Assembly (NCBI GenBank): GCA_001414345.1
Contig: LLCB01000091.1
Location: 1 to 64,000 of the forward strand
From: Hymenoscyphus infarciens
Lineage: Eukaryota > Ascomycota > Leotiomycetes > Helotiales > Helotiaceae
Direction of reading: 5' to 3'
Length of the DNA: 64,000 bases
Of this stretch, positions 36,431 through 50,304 are shown piece after piece; the stretch's first letter is position 1; the number at the start of each line of letters is the position of its first letter. The translations under genes were made by a program, and so were the position numbers. The notes under the pieces were generated by a model. The model made no database searches and was not told the DNA's origin. It worked only from the letters and a program-made list of their open reading frames with translations.

Positions 36431-39400
36431 ATAAGAAGACGAAATATTAGAAATACACTATATAATTACTTTGTTAAAAGTGAATAACTTATTAGACTCT
36501 AGTACTTATAGTTTAGATAACGAAGTTATCTATTATAATATTACTTTTATAAGATTTATTAACGAAATACCTTACTATAAAGTTAATAAATTTAGTATAA
36601 AAACACGCTATTAATATATATATTCTAATAAGTCTAAATAATACTTCTAATATTATATATAAATATTTAGAAGAAGTATTTATAATAATAGCTAAAAGAT
36701 ATATAAAAGAGAACTTCTTTAGTATAATAATTAATACTAGAATAGCTTAAAAGTTAAGTATAGAATATAATTAATATCTTATATATATTAGGCTTATTAA
36801 GAAGGTTCTAATTAATAAGTAAACTAAGAGTTAATTTAATATCTAATTTAGTAAAGGAGATATCTCTTTTCTAGAATTAATAATAATCGATATACTAATT
36901 AGAAAAGTAGAGTTTTATATAGTATAATCTAATACCTCTTTTACTCTTTATATTAACGATATATATAGCTTAAATATTACTCTAAATAATCTTTAAAACG
37001 TACTTATCTAAGAGAATAAGAAAGAGATAGAAGTTTATCTAGCTAATTTAAGTTTACGATTTATAATAATCTTAAATTTAATTATAATATTTTAATTAAT
37101 ACTTACTTTCTTAATAAGAAGCTAACTTTATACTATATAGACGAAGTAATAAGATACTAATCTAGTAACTTTTTAGTAAATATAAGTATAAAGAGTGTCT
37201 AAGAGACCTTTTAAAAATATTAGATTAATATATATCTTAGACCTCTTAATTATATTATTATAGATACTAAGATAAACTTCGTTAGAAAAGATTTTATATA
37301 ATCTACGACTAATATAGATATTATAGTAAAGACTATCTAGTTAAGATATATAATTCAATTAGTATAGTAGTATAGTACTATAGACTAATTTAAAGATTAT
37401 ATAATATTATATATAAATAAGAGTCTTATCTCTTATAGAGTTTAGTACTATAAAGAGCCTTTAAAGTAATTAACGATATAGTAGGCTTAAATAGACTAGT
37501 CTCTACCTTATTAGTATATAAAGTATATACTTAAATAATTATAAACGATATATCTTTTTAACTAATTTCTATAAGATCTAATATTAATAAAAAGGCTACT
37601 AAAGAGATATAAAAGTAGATTATATTCTACTAAGTTAAAGAGGCTCTTAATATATAAAATAGACTAATTAACGAAGTTAAGAACTTACTCTTAAATTTAG
37701 ACGTTTTAGTATAATAGAAGTATAAAAGGTCGTAGATAGAATCTTATTTTCTTTAAAGAATCGAGAATAAGAACTATATTATATTACTACTAAGTAGTTC
37801 TACTAAGTTTTAATCTATAGTTATAAAGCTATACTTTGTTAAAACTTCTAAAACTTCTAGAATAGTACTAGTAGATAGAGAAGTTTCTAGAATAGTACTA
37901 TTAAATAATCTAATACTATAATCTTATAAAAAAGAAGAAACTTTTAAATTATAGAGTAGCTAAGATATAAGATAGAGTAGGTAAGATATTAAATAATAAC
38001 TCTCTCTCTAATATCGACTTTATTACTTAGAGATTTATTAAAATACTAATATCCTAGAACCTCTTTTAGAACCTCTCTAAAAGCGTAGACGTAGACGACT
38101 TTAAAAGTATCTAAGGCTTCTAAATAGACCTTTTAAAACGTTATTCTAGGAATTAGACACTTTTATTATAAACGTCGACTATATTATTTTAAAAGATATT
38201 GAAGTATTTATATCTAGCGATAGTATAATATATATTAAGTTATATTAGAAGGAGATTAATAGTTTAACTAATTAAGGTATATTTAAGATTATTACCTAGA
38301 ATAAGTTACTATAAGATACTAGAATATTTAGATTATAGTTTATAGATAATATTAAATTTAAGAGTATAATACTTACTTTTACTAAGTTAAGACTAGTAAT
38401 CTAGGTATATAATAATACTAGAAAGCTACTAATACTTACTTAAGCTTCTACTATTTAAAGAGTAAGCTAAAGAATTATCTTAGTACTTATTATAATATAT
38501 TCTAGCTTATAAGTATTTATTTAAGATATTACTTAAGTATATATATAATTATTAACTAAATTAAATCGAAAATTCTTTATATAACTACTAAAGAGATACT
38601 CTTAATAAGAGGATGTCTTCTTCGAAGTAATTAAGCTATTATATAATATTCTAGAAGCTAGAAACTATTAGTTTATAATATATTATAAATACTACGTCTT
38701 AAGACTTATAATAGAATAGTTAATATTTAACCTCTATCTCTTATATACTAAGTTATTCTATTATAATAAACGAGTATAATTAAATACTACTTTTAATATA
38801 CTAGGCTTTTAAACTAATAAGACTCTTATTCTTACTAATAACGCTTTTACTAATAAAGAAGAAAGTACTATTAATAAAGCGAGATTTATATCTAAAAAAA
38901 AGAGAAGAACTTACTATTAAATATCTAATTAAATTTAATAGAGGTCTGATTACTAAGTACTAAGATAGATCTATCTCTCTTACCTAGTATTACGTAAAAT
39001 ACTTAAGTCTTATATAATATACGCTAGCTAAAGTATATAATTCAAAAGGTACTTCGTATATAATAAATACTAAGAACTAATACGTTATATAGTATACTAG
39101 AGAAGCTTATTTAGCTACGGTATTATAATCTAAAGCGGCTTTTAATTTATTATATACTACTTAAACTATTAATCTCTAAGATAGCGATATCTTACTTCTA
39201 AATAAGCGAATTTAATAGTAAATAGATAATATAATAAGAGGACTTAGATTTATTAGATTAGATAATTCTTTCTTAAAGTTATACGTCTTTATTAATAGAT
39301 TATTTACTAATAATAAGAACTTATTATTATAAATCAGCTATATTATTCTACTTATAAATAAGAATAATAATACTAATATTCTATATAAAAGAGTTACTTA

Positions 39401-42141
39401 TAGTATTCTAGTATTAGAATTATATATAATAAGCTCTAGTTTTAATACTATAGCTTTAATTAAGTTAACTATAGAAAGCATCTTAGGCTTTAAAGTCTCG
39501 CTTATTATATATCTATAAGAGATATATAAGTTAAGAGAGATTAATTAAATTAAGTAGATTAATAGTAAAAGTAATTATATCGATGTTATAACTAAGAGAG
39601 GTTATTATAACGCCTTATAAAAGTTAATCGACACTAATAAGCTAGATATTAAGCTTATAGAATAGATAGAGTATAATAAGAGATAATAAGAAAGTGAAAT
39701 AAAGCCTTCTTATTAGTCGAGGATAATAAAAAGAGAGCTATAATTAGTTAGATAACGTATAAGGTTTTTAATAATCTTAGAGATACTAACTTCTATTATT
39801 TTAAAGAAGTACTAGTATTAGTATATTTAGAAGTAAATAGCTATTTAGTTTAGAGTATATAACCTTCTTACTTAAAAACTATTTAAATAGGTATTATAGC
39901 TAGCTTTACTTAGTATATACGAACGAATATATAACTCTTTTTATATCGCTTTTATAACTATAAGTTATACTAAGAATTTTACTACTAGTAATATAGCTTT
40001 TAAAAAGTATATAGATTTTAAGCTTAAAATAAACTAATTAAAAGACGTCTAATCTATAGACTTTTTATAAGTTTCTAATACTTATAATACTTCTAAATAT
40101 CTATTTAACTTTATTAAAAAGATATATATAAGTAAAGTATTATATAACGTTTTTAAAAAGTTATCTAGAGACTATACTATTCTCTAAGCTAATAAAACAC
40201 GCTAGATATTCTAATATAAGAGTATTTAAAGAGTAATTATATTAAAGCTTAAGATTAAGTACTTTTAAGATATATATAAGTTTAAGCTTAACTATATAAT
40301 TATCTCTTATAATTAGTTTAAACTTAAATTAGTAAGTACTTTACTTTTAATCTCTTTCTCTAGCTATTTATATTTATAGATAAGACTCTTTTTTAGCTCT
40401 TTTAAGTACTTCTTATTAGTACTTAAAGATATATCTAGAACTCTTAATAAAATAATCTCTATAATAGACTTTAGTCTCTCTCTTTTTGAAAAAGCTTAAA
40501 AGAAGTATATTAATAATCTAAATATACTATTCTTAGTTTAAAAGAGTAAGTAAATATATCTTTTTCTCTTTTACTTTTATTAATTTAAATAGAGTAAGAA
40601 AAGATCTTTATATACTATATATTAACTAGGAAATCGCTAGTATATACTATTATAGTAGTACTTACTCTAGCTTATAAGTAAGAGTACTTTAAAAGTCTTA
40701 GAAAGCTAGCTAGGTAGCTCTTACTTATACTATAGTAGAAAAACCATAGAATAATAATTATTACTCTAAGATAGTAACTAGCTATATAAAGAATACTAAT
40801 AAGAACTCTTAAATTACGTTATTTAGCTTACTTTATTAATCTCTAGTATTTAGCTAAGTTTCTAATTTATATACCTAGTTCTTATCTTAAAAATAAGATA
40901 AAAGATAAGCTTTAACCTAAGTTTTAACTTTATATTAGCTTTTATTTCAGTCTCTTTTTAGCTAATATACTTTAACCTAGGCTTTCTTCTCTTATTAGTA
41001 ATAAATATACTTAGTATTATACTCTTCTACTTTAAGATATTAGTAAAAGTATAATTAAATAATAGCTCTAATCTATTTAAAAGAAAGCTTATTCTATATT
41101 TTATAAAATAGTAATAGATATATATTCTATTCTTTACTTTAGTACTTTAGTAGAATATCTCTAATTATTAGCTATATAAGTAGTTATAGTTTAACGTAAT
41201 TACCTTAAAGTAGATACTATAAAGAGACTTAAATACTTAAAGTCTTAGTATAAGATTATATTTATTAATCTTATTAGCTAATTTAAGAGTAATAAAAAGA
41301 TATTAAATATATAAGAAGTGCTTTAAAATAGCTTAGATAAGAGTACTTTTAGAATAAATAGTAGGTCTAGTTTTAGTTTAAGAGATCTATAAACTAAACT
41401 TATTTTTATTATTTTTTCTAGTAGTATATATTTATTCTTATACTTCTAGTACTTAGGCAATTATTTCTTTATATCTAAAGATTTTTCTAATACGTTATTA
41501 ATTTATTATTAAATAAAGAGTTATAAAGAGGCTTAGTTAATAGAGTACTATTACTAAGCTAATTATTTCTAAAACCTTATATCTAGTAAGTTAGTTATTC
41601 TTAATAACTACGTATTCTAAAAATAAGCTTTAAATACTAATTAGTTACTACTAAACTTTCTATTAAACTTAAAGTATTATAATTAATTATATACTATAAT
41701 CTTTATATAGAATATTTAGTAAGATATACTAAGAACTCAGTTTATTATAGTTTATTTATAATATATACTTTAAACATCTATTAGTTTATATACTAAAACT
41801 TAACTTTTAATTATATAATTAATTAAACTACTCGCTTATTATATAATCGCCTAATATACTTAGTTTAAGCTATTTAGTATATATTAATCAACTTCTACTA
41901 ATTATTTTATTAATATCTATTATTATTATTAGCTAGTTTTAAAGTAATAGAAGAGTATATAGAAAATATATAAGTAGTCTTATTTTAAGAAAAAGTAGGT
42001 TTTAATACTTATAAGTTATTAAAAGATATACTATATAATATCACGATATTACAATAGTATTATAGTGTATTTAGATACGTACTACTAGAATAATATCATA
42101 ATATTATTAATCTAAAATCTATAGTATTTTATTCTACACTG

Positions 42142-42458
42142 TTTCAAATCTTAAGCGAAATTTGGATTTGGAAGAACACTTCTGTGAGAACTTCATTTAA
42201 GCAGTTTGCTAATTATTTGGGACTTGCCAGAGAAACTTGACCAAAATAGAACAGCCTATAATACACAAATGATTTAAAACAGAAAGGTCAAGTGTGCAAC
42301 ACTGCATTGTTTGATAGTAATAATAATTAGTATTATTTTGTTGCCGCTAATTTGAAACTTTCCTACTTGCCTACAGTCTCCTAGCCAGAAATTAGTAGTT
42401 ATGTTCATAAGTCACTACTCTTATATTCCTCGCTACGCAAAATCTCGCTCCCCTTTTA
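42142..42458. other. 317-bp island of ordinary DNA between two dead elements
   Basis: CA and TG dinucleotides are frequent and composition is normal, in sharp contrast to both sides. It is bounded exactly by the hAT-B terminus (42141) and the copia-D LTR (42459). It is the piece of the original unique locus that lay between the two insertion sites. No ORF or RNA gene is seen. Confidence 0.75.
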
Positions 42459-42659
42459 TATTACTATTTACTCTAAGTATTATATAGCGATTACAGAAGC
42501 TATATCGAGAGCATAAGATAAGCAAAGTAAAGTTAAAGTAGATACTTAATTCCTAGAACTATAGAAGAGAGTATAAGGCTTTAAATACTATACTTCTTAC
42601 TTAAAAGATAGAGATTATTAGGTAATCCTTTATCTAATCTACCTTTATCCTATAATACA
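42459..42659 (-). repeat. Left (3') LTR of copia-D
   Basis: It aligns with 50102-50304 throughout; nearly all differences are C/T or G/A, the left copy being more RIP-changed (for example AATCTACCTTTATCC against GACCCACCTTTGTCC). Confidence 0.85.
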
Positions 42660-43379
42660 CTTCTTAAATAACCTTTTCTAATTAAGAAAGCGTCGTTTAC
42701 TATATATATAGATTTAATAACTTAAACTCTTTCTTTTCTTTTTATAACTTTCTTAAAACTCTCTCGCTACTACTAGACTACTATAGCGCGCGCTACTTAA
42801 CAAAAGACTATAGTATAAAGCTTATATTTACCTTTCTTAAGCTCTTATATTAACTAAAATAGCCTCTCTCCTAGATCTCTTATCTTCTAAACAGTAAGAC
42901 CTCTATAAATAACAGCTCTATACTCGTTTATAAGTATTATAAAGCTAAAGTTATTAATAAAAGTAAGTATTATAAAGATAATATTAATAAAGAAGGTATT
43001 AAATATATAATTAATAGATTAGAACTTAAGCGTTATATACTTATAAGTTCTTTTAAGTATATTAATCTTTATTCTATACTTTAGCTAACTATATAAGAAT
43101 ATTAAATATCGAATCTCTTATATATTTCCTCTTCTAGTCTAGTTATACTCTAGAGTAGTATACTTAGTAGATTTTATACTATTAACGTCTTTAAGAATAA
43201 GCTAGAGAAGTTAGTAGTTATAAGCTCTAATTAATATTAAGCCTCTAAAAACAGTCCTAAACCTAAAAAATTTCTTAAAGAGCTTTTAGTTGTTAATACT
43301 AGGCTTTTAAATAAACTTCCTAGTAATAACGTTAAGTACTTAACTATTAGTAATAAGAGCTTACTTACTATATCTTCTA

Positions 43380-44340
43380 TTAAGAAAGCTTATTATAATA
43401 TTTCAAATTTTTAAGAAGCTCTCTATAAAAGCTATATTACTTCTATAATAGCTAGTAAATCAACTAGTTACTACTATAATATAGAATCTAAAAAAGTTAT
43501 ATACTATTTTAACTATATTATTAGATACTCTTATAAAGTATTATTAAGTATCTATCTCTCTTTTATAATTACCTTAACTAAAAATCTTAAGAAATATTAG
43601 ACTAATATTAGTAATAAAGTTTATATAGAGCTTTATTTAGTTAGTCTTCTACTTTTTGTTTTATTTCCTTAGCTAATTTTATAGATTTAGGAGTAAGAGA
43701 AGTTATATAGTATAATCTATATAGAACTTAAATAGGGTTTTAGAAGCTCTTAGTTATCCTTAGTTCTAAACTATACTTATTACTATAAGAAGTCTAATAG
43801 TTTTTAGAGTCCTACTTCTAATAATAAACTAGATAGTAATACTTCTAAGGTTTTAAAGTATAGTAACTATATTCTTAAGAGTACTCTTTTTATAGCTTCT
43901 ACTTTAAATAGTACTCTACTTATAAGAGCTAATACTCGTAGTTAAACTAAGAGCCTAAGCACTCCTTATAAGAGTTCTATTATTTATAGTAAAGATAATA
44001 CCTCCTCTTTTAAGTAGTAAAAGTCTACTTAGAAGCTTTTAAAGGTTCTTTTAAAGAGCTATTCTAAAAAATCTATTCTAAAGTTTATTTTAAGAAAGAC
44101 TATTTTAAAGAAAACTACTTCTATAAAGTTAGTTTCTAAGAAGTTATCTTCTAAGAAGCTTACTAATAACTATTTTAAGTATTCTTTAAAAGGCTATAAG
44201 TATAAGAAGGATGTTTTTAAGAGTAAGGAGTCTAAGAATAATAATAGTAATAATAAGTCTAATAGTATTAATCTTAGTAATACTTTTAATAAAATAGATA
44301 TAGTACTTACTACTCTTAGTAAAACTGTTTCTAAGTATTA
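43380..44340 (+). pseudogene. Antisense reading-frame relic within copia-D
   Basis: The plus strand, opposite to pol, keeps a long frame if TAG/TAA are read as Gln. The product would be rich in Lys, Ser, Thr and Pro/Leu, with short KK-S repeats (SKKLSSKKLTNN near 44140) and KESKNNNSNNKS near 44230, and it ends at 44340. No family is recognised. An A-rich stretch with AAATAAATAAATAAA at about 44475-44490 follows. It may be an extra ORF of this copia lineage or a nested fragment. Confidence 0.4.
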
Positions 44341-47300
44341 GAAGAAGTACTATTAGTCGGTTAGTATACTTTATATTTATATAGTAGTAGTTAGTTCTTT
44401 TAAAACTTTATATTTATATTTAGTAGCGCTCCTTAGAAGGGTTTTATAGTACTTAATTACTAAGTATATAATAATTAAATAAATAAATAAAATCTAAAAT
44501 AAGCTTATAATACTCTTTAAATAATTATAATATAAAAAAGAATAAAACTTCTTAAAAATATATAAGTAAAATAATAAAATAAAGTATAATAATATATAAA
44601 AATAATAGAGAGCGTTATTTATTATTCTAAAAGAGCGTTTTTAACTTAAAAATATAGTTTTAACTTAAAATTTAGTATACTTTTACTTCTTAAGAGAGTG
44701 TTTTACTAAGTAAATAAGTGTCTTAGAGATTAAGTAAAGCTCTAAAATATTTAAATTTTTACTTAAATAAGTTTTTTATAAGTCTATCTACTAGTATATT
44801 ATTTATTAGTAAATAAGTAACTTAGAAAGATCTCTTCTAGTACTTCTAATAAAGTTATATATTCTAGATATTTATATATTAAAGCTTTATAGATATTCTC
44901 TTATTTTTCCTAGTAATTAATTAGATAGTTTATTAATTATTATAGAATATATTCTATATCTTATCTAAATTAAGCTATAGTTCTTTAAAGAGATGCTTTA
45001 ATACTATTATTTCTATACCTAGTTACTTTACTCTTAAAAGCTTAGCTTCTATTATTAATATTATAATTATGTCTTATTATAAAGCTCTCTAAGCTATAAG
45101 TCTATTAAATAATAATATTATATATTTATTAGAAGATCTTTAAGTTTCTAGATTATTAGTATATAATATATCTAAGGCAAGTACTAGTTATATACCTCTA
45201 AGCTCTCTTTTATATATGATTCCTAAGAACCTTATTCTAAATAAGTATTAAATATACTAATCTATTATAGCTATATATTTATTATTTAGGTTAGTTAGGA
45301 AGTATAAAAGCTAGGAAGTAGTGAATATAATATCTAGTTATATTATAATTACTATATAGAGTACTAAACCTACCTTCTCTTAATAGAACTTTATAAACAT
45401 AGGTTTTACTATTCCTTAATTCTTTTTTAGTTTATATATTAGAAGTAGTATACTTAGACAATCTCTATTAATAAGCTTAAATCGTTTAGTAATTTATTTA
45501 ATATATATATTATAAGAGAGCTATATCTTTTTCTATACTTTATTTTTATAGACTTTTACTCTAAGATACTATTCTATATTACTAAGTAAGTATAGTTTAT
45601 ATAAAAGCTTTAGTTTATCTATTATAACTCTTACTAGAGATTCGTTATTTTAATAGTATATTATTTATATATTATCTATATAAAAGATTATAAAAACCTT
45701 TCTTAAGAGATCTATATAAATATAGAGCTCTTCTAGATAGGGTATTAAGCTATATTCTTAAAGAGTAGTTATAAAGTATTTAAACTATAGAGCTAAGGAA
45801 TCTCTTAACCTATAAAGTACTCTATCTAATTTAATATATAGTCTCTCTTATTAATATCTATCTAGAAGTTAGTAAGCTACTAGAGAAGCTCCTATATCCC
45901 TTTCTATATTAATAAACGTATTTATAACGTTATATTACTTAATCTCTAGGTTAAATCTAGTAGTTATTACTATAGCTATTTAGAATAATCTTATTATAAG
46001 TATAGTAGTATATATTAAAAGGATAGTATCTTCTTATTAGAGATTACCTCTAACTATAAGCTAAGCTTAGTATTAAATTAGATAGTTTATAGAGTTATAT
46101 TTATATATAAATACCTATTTTAAAAGTAACGGTTTCGTTTTAGTATTCTATCTTTTAATTATATACTAGTATTTCCTTTTTTCTAGGTTCTTATTTTTAA
46201 GCTCTAAATCGTCTTTAAAGTACTTACTAAGTAGATAGTTTATAAGTTCTTTCTATAATTTTAGCTCTTTTAATAGTTTTAACTAATAAAGATATAGATA
46301 TCTAGGCTTTAGAGGCGTTTCTTCTCCTATTATTACTATTATAATAATATAGTAGATGTCTTATAAGTCCTTTTTATTTAATACTTTACTCTCTAATAAA
46401 GGCTAAAAAGTATTAAAGAAATAATTTAAATATTCTAGAATAGCTTATTAAGGCTCTATTCTAATTAATATAGCTAGTAGAATAGAGATTATTATATTCT
46501 TAGTATCCTCTCTTCTAGGTTAACCTCTCTTACTCTTTCTTAATATAGGTAGATATACTTTCTTTATATACTTTTACTTTATCTTAGACTCTTTTAGGTT
46601 TTTACTTTCTATATTTATTATTTCCTACTTTTTAATTAACTTTATATTAGAAGTTTCTAGAACTAGTATATTAAGAGTTCTTTCTTATATACTGCTTTAT
46701 TATTAGAGGGGTCTACTCTCTCTATTTTATTAGGAGATTCCTTTTAATATTCTATTACTTATTCTAATTAGTAAACTACTTAAGCCTTTTATACTTTTAG
46801 TATTATTTTATAGTTAAGAGAATCCTATAAACGCTTATTAAGAGAGTTTTATAGTTTATTAAGAGATTCCTATATTTTGTCTATTTTAAGAGCTTATAAC
46901 CTATCCTAGTATACTTTTAGGTTTAAGTATTACTCTAAGTAATAAAAGTCTAAACTTAGAAGAGATTATATCTCCCTTTTCTAGCCTTACTTCTAAGTTC
47001 TAACTAATTAAAGCTTTACTTAGTATATTAGTAGCTTTAGATAAGATATCTCTTACTAGTTTAGCTCCTAGTTTTGGTTTTCCTATACTCTCTATTTTAT
47101 ATATACTAATACTTTTAAGTAAGGCTTTAGTATCTTATTACTCTTACTTAACTATATATTATACTACTATATAAGTAATTATAATAGGTTATTATTCTAC
47201 CTTTTTATATTCTAGTATATAAAAGATTTCTTTATTAAATATAATATTTTAAGTTATAATAACTTAATTAAGCTATAAAACTTAGATATAGTAGATATTT

Positions 47301-50101
47301 AATAAGATATACCTAACTAAATAATCTATATAAGCTCTAAGATTAACTTTAAAAGCTCTCTTCTTAACTTCTTACTCTCTCTTCTTTTTTAGTAGATAAG
47401 CTCTAGACTTATAAACATAGATTCTATTTTAATCTAGTCTAAGGTCTTTTATTATTAAGTTCTTAAACTTTAGATTATACTAGTAGAAATAATTATTAAA
47501 CTATAATAGAAGTACTTTATTTAGTATCTTAAACTTGTTTCTTTAGTTAAGACTTATATTATAGAGCTAGATTCTAGCTATAGTTAACTTAGTTTAGAGG
47601 CGTTATAGTAAGTTAGTAGTAGATAATATTTTAATTAAGTATATAATTACTTCTTATCCTACTCTCTCTACCCCTTTATTTAGCTTATAAGTATAAGTTA
47701 GTATAAGCTCTAAGTCTATTCTAATTTCTATAACCTATAACGTATATTCTAAGGCTCTATACTATAAGATTACTAATTTATTATTATTATACTTAAGCTT
47801 ATAAATTAAAAGACTATATTATTATTTAACTTATCTTTTGAAGTTCTTAAGCTTTTTAAATACTATTTCTTCTCTCTTATTTATTATTATAAATTTAAAG
47901 AGCTTTCTACTATACTACTCTTTTATTAAAAAGAGCTATTTAGCTCTATTATATCTAGTTAGGAAGTTAAATAGATCTTATAAGTATTACTAGAATAGTT
48001 ATATACTCTTATTCTTAGAAATATATCTTAAAACTATATTCTAAGTATAAGTAATAGTATAATATAAGTACTTTACTTATTTAATACCTATAATTTTTAT
48101 ATTCTTTACTAACTAGACTAGAGCTTTAAGAGCTTCTTATCTTAGATATTCTAATCTTCTATACTAAATTTCTACTAAATTACTTCTTAGTCTAGTATAG
48201 TCTCTTATCTTCTTATAAAAGCGTTTATTAATCTTTTTAGAGAGTATTAAGTATATTAAGGTAAATATAGCTTAAGGGTTTTAGAGCTTAGTATAGTTAT
48301 TAATAGGGTTATATTTAAATAAGACTAAGTTTACTATATAAATTAAAGATTTAATAACTATACTATTTTTTATAGGTTTAAAGTATAGTAAATAGTTATA
48401 TCTATTATACTATACTCTAGATTCTTTAATATATACTTCTAAGATAATATTAGAATAAAAACCCTTAATAATAGTAATATTAGTAAGTATTAGATCTATA
48501 GAGTTACTTCCTCTCTTACTTTTAAGAACGTTCTTTATAACCCTCGTTCCTATTCTACTAATTAGAATACTAGTTATTCCTAATTCTACTATATTATTAG
48601 AGTATCTAAAGGTTTCTAGAATAAGTATATCCTTACTATTAATAAAATAGACTACTCTATAGTTATTAAAGAGTATTAAATCTATAAGAGAGTATCTAGT
48701 ATATTTAGCTAAGAAAGTATAGATTCCCTATTTTAAGGCTTAGTTTATCTTTTCTAGATTAGTTAGAAGCTCTAAAGATAAGATTATAGTACTTATATTC
48801 CTAATAGAGTATTTTAATAACCCCTAAGTACTACTAGTAGAGCTTATAAATCCCTTTCTAAACTTAGATTATATTATAAAGAACTTTTTAATTAGTTTCT
48901 TTTAGAGGTCTATCTAGAAAGAGGCTTCTAAATGCTATATAATCTCTTTTAACTCCTTATTATCTAAGAGATTATTAAAAGTAGGATTATACTTTCTAGT
49001 AAGTATAAATTCTAAGGTTTAGTAGTTAATAGGTTTCTAAAAGTGTTTTTAACTAGTCTTATATAGATATTTCTTATTATTAGAACCCCTGTTTTAGGCT
49101 CTATTCTTAGAATTAGATAGGTTATTACTTCTACCTCTAAAAATAGAGAACATCCTACTAGCCTTCCTACTAGTTTTTAATATAAGATATTTATATAGGA
49201 TCCTTAAAAACATTTTAGTAAGATTGTCGAGTAATATAACTCCTTTTCTAAGCTCTATATTATTAATTAACTATATCTTTTAACTTATTACTTAGGTAGA
49301 AGTAATTTAGTAAACTATATCTAAGAAGTCTTTTACTATAAGTAGACTCTTAATCTCTAAGAATTGAAAATTTTTTACTTAGTTATAGTAGCGTTTCTAG
49401 TTAGAGAACTAGCGATTAGGGTTTATAGACCCTAATTTAGTTTAAGTAAGCGTGTTCTAGTATTTTATATATACTATGTCTTTTATGCTTTCTAATATTA
49501 GTACTAGGTTGCTTTTAAGCTTTTAAATTAGATCCTAGAGAGTGAATTTCCTAGCGTATCTAAGTAAGGATTAGGCTTCTAAGAGTATAGACTTGTCTAT
49601 AGTACTCTCTACCTAGAAGCTAACTTTATATATCTTATCTTATATAGTATAAAGCTTATTAATTTTAAAAGCATATCTTTTAATATTATCTCTAAAGTCC
49701 TCTTTAACGTTGTTAGCTAATACTAGAAGAGGTAGTTCTAGTAGATCTCTTCTTATATATTAAGCTATTAAGAGTATATCCTAGGCTTTATTTATTATAA
49801 GCTAGGCTTCTTTAAGTCTAATATTCTTATTAAGTATAGCTTATTTAATCGTAGGATAGAGTCTTTTAAGCTTATTAGCGTTCTTAGTATTAAGGCTATT
49901 TAGATTAAAGTATTCCTAGACTCTTTCTTAGTAGGTAATATAAAAGAAGTAGTTATACTATATAGGTTACGAGTTTCGGTTAGTAAAAAGGACCTTTTTA
50001 GTTAAGAGTAAGCTTACTATTATAAAAGTAGTGCTCTTAAAGAGAAGATAAGAATAGATAAAAAGAAGATAAAGCTAATATAACTAGTATAGTAGAAGTA
50101 G

Positions 50102-50304
50102 TATCCTATCTACTAACCGGGCTTATAACTATAGCGATTATAGAAGCCATATTAAGAGTATAGGATAAGTAAAGTAAAGTTAAAGTAGATGCTTAATTCC
50201 TAGAACTATAGGGGAGAGTATAAGGCTTTAAATACTATACTCCTTACTTAAAAGGTAGAGATTATTAGGTGATCCTTTGTCTGACCCACCTTTGTCCCGT
50301 GACA
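50102..50304 (-). repeat. Right (5') LTR of copia-D
   Basis: About 203 bp. The right part (50270-50304) has normal dinucleotides, whereas the left part is RIP-like; this gradient marks the edge of the RIP-affected tract. Unique DNA begins at 50305. Confidence 0.85.

Larger units (their letters stand above)
32116..36435 (-). mobile_element. LTR element inserted in copia-C, target duplication ATAAG
   Basis: An exact 5-bp repeat ATAAG (32116-32120 and 36431-36435) flanks 32121-36430. The ends are LTRs of the family seen at 1337-1789, but inverted: the left copy 32121-33029 (with a MITE inside) and the right copy 35986-36430, both ending CTATTATA. The 3' untranslated part next to the left LTR (33030-33340) matches 1050-1336 reversed, so the element points to the minus strand. 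The interior is only about 3 kb and shows no recognisable pol, so it is non-autonomous or internally deleted. Confidence 0.75.
29999..39972 (+). mobile_element. Ty1/copia retrotransposon (copia-C), interrupted by an LTR element
   Basis: Near-identical direct repeats at 29999-30150 and 39822-39972 (start TATATTTA, end AGTTATACTA) are its LTRs. A gag relic follows the left LTR; a CCHC-knuckle-like remnant (K.YY.Y.KND from C..CGKEGC) lies near 31940-31999. After the insertion of 32121-36430 the pol resumes. About 39230-39690 reads FINRLFTNNKNL, then YIIL.NKNNNTNI and FKVSLII, the RNase H of fungal copia elements (FIDGSFANNKDL before RIP). Without the insert the element is about 5.6 kb. A target duplication was not resolved. 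It is heavily RIP-degraded. Confidence 0.7.
26641..42141 (+). mobile_element. Second hAT-like element (hAT-B), split by a copia element
   Basis: The right end at 42141 is sharp: it reads ...TTCTACACTG, whose complement starts CAGTGTAGAATAAAAT, a hAT-like terminus. From there back to 39973 the sequence is the inverted counterpart of 6640-8845 in hAT-A. The left portion, about 26.6-29.998 kb, holds a hAT transposase relic on the plus strand. The left boundary is unresolved: the 26641 start is where dense AT repeats and a palindrome-like AACTAACTAAACTAAGTAGC segment begin. The next 8 bases after 42141, TTTCAAAT, are the candidate target duplication, but a left copy was not found. That the two parts were one element is an inference from order and orientation. 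Confidence 0.5.
42459..50304 (-). mobile_element. Ty1/copia retrotransposon (copia-D), minus strand, RIP-degraded
   Basis: Direct repeats at 42459-42659 and 50102-50304 are its LTRs. Read on the minus strand the 5' LTR starts TGTCACGGGACAAAGGTGGG at 50304, with TG intact, and is the least mutated part. The minus strand at about 45980-45640 gives INTFINIERD, then DRVLYRLRDS, EEL and FYIDNI at about 45690-45671. These are the copia RT blocks NAFLNA, LDRALYGLRDSP and FYVDDI after RIP. Gag and integrase should lie to the right (46-50 kb), but I did not resolve individual domains. Candidate 5-bp flanks (TTTTA at 42454 and TATTA at 50305) differ at one base. Length is about 7.8 kb, larger than most copias, because 42.7-44.5 kb holds extra sequence. 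Confidence 0.8.
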
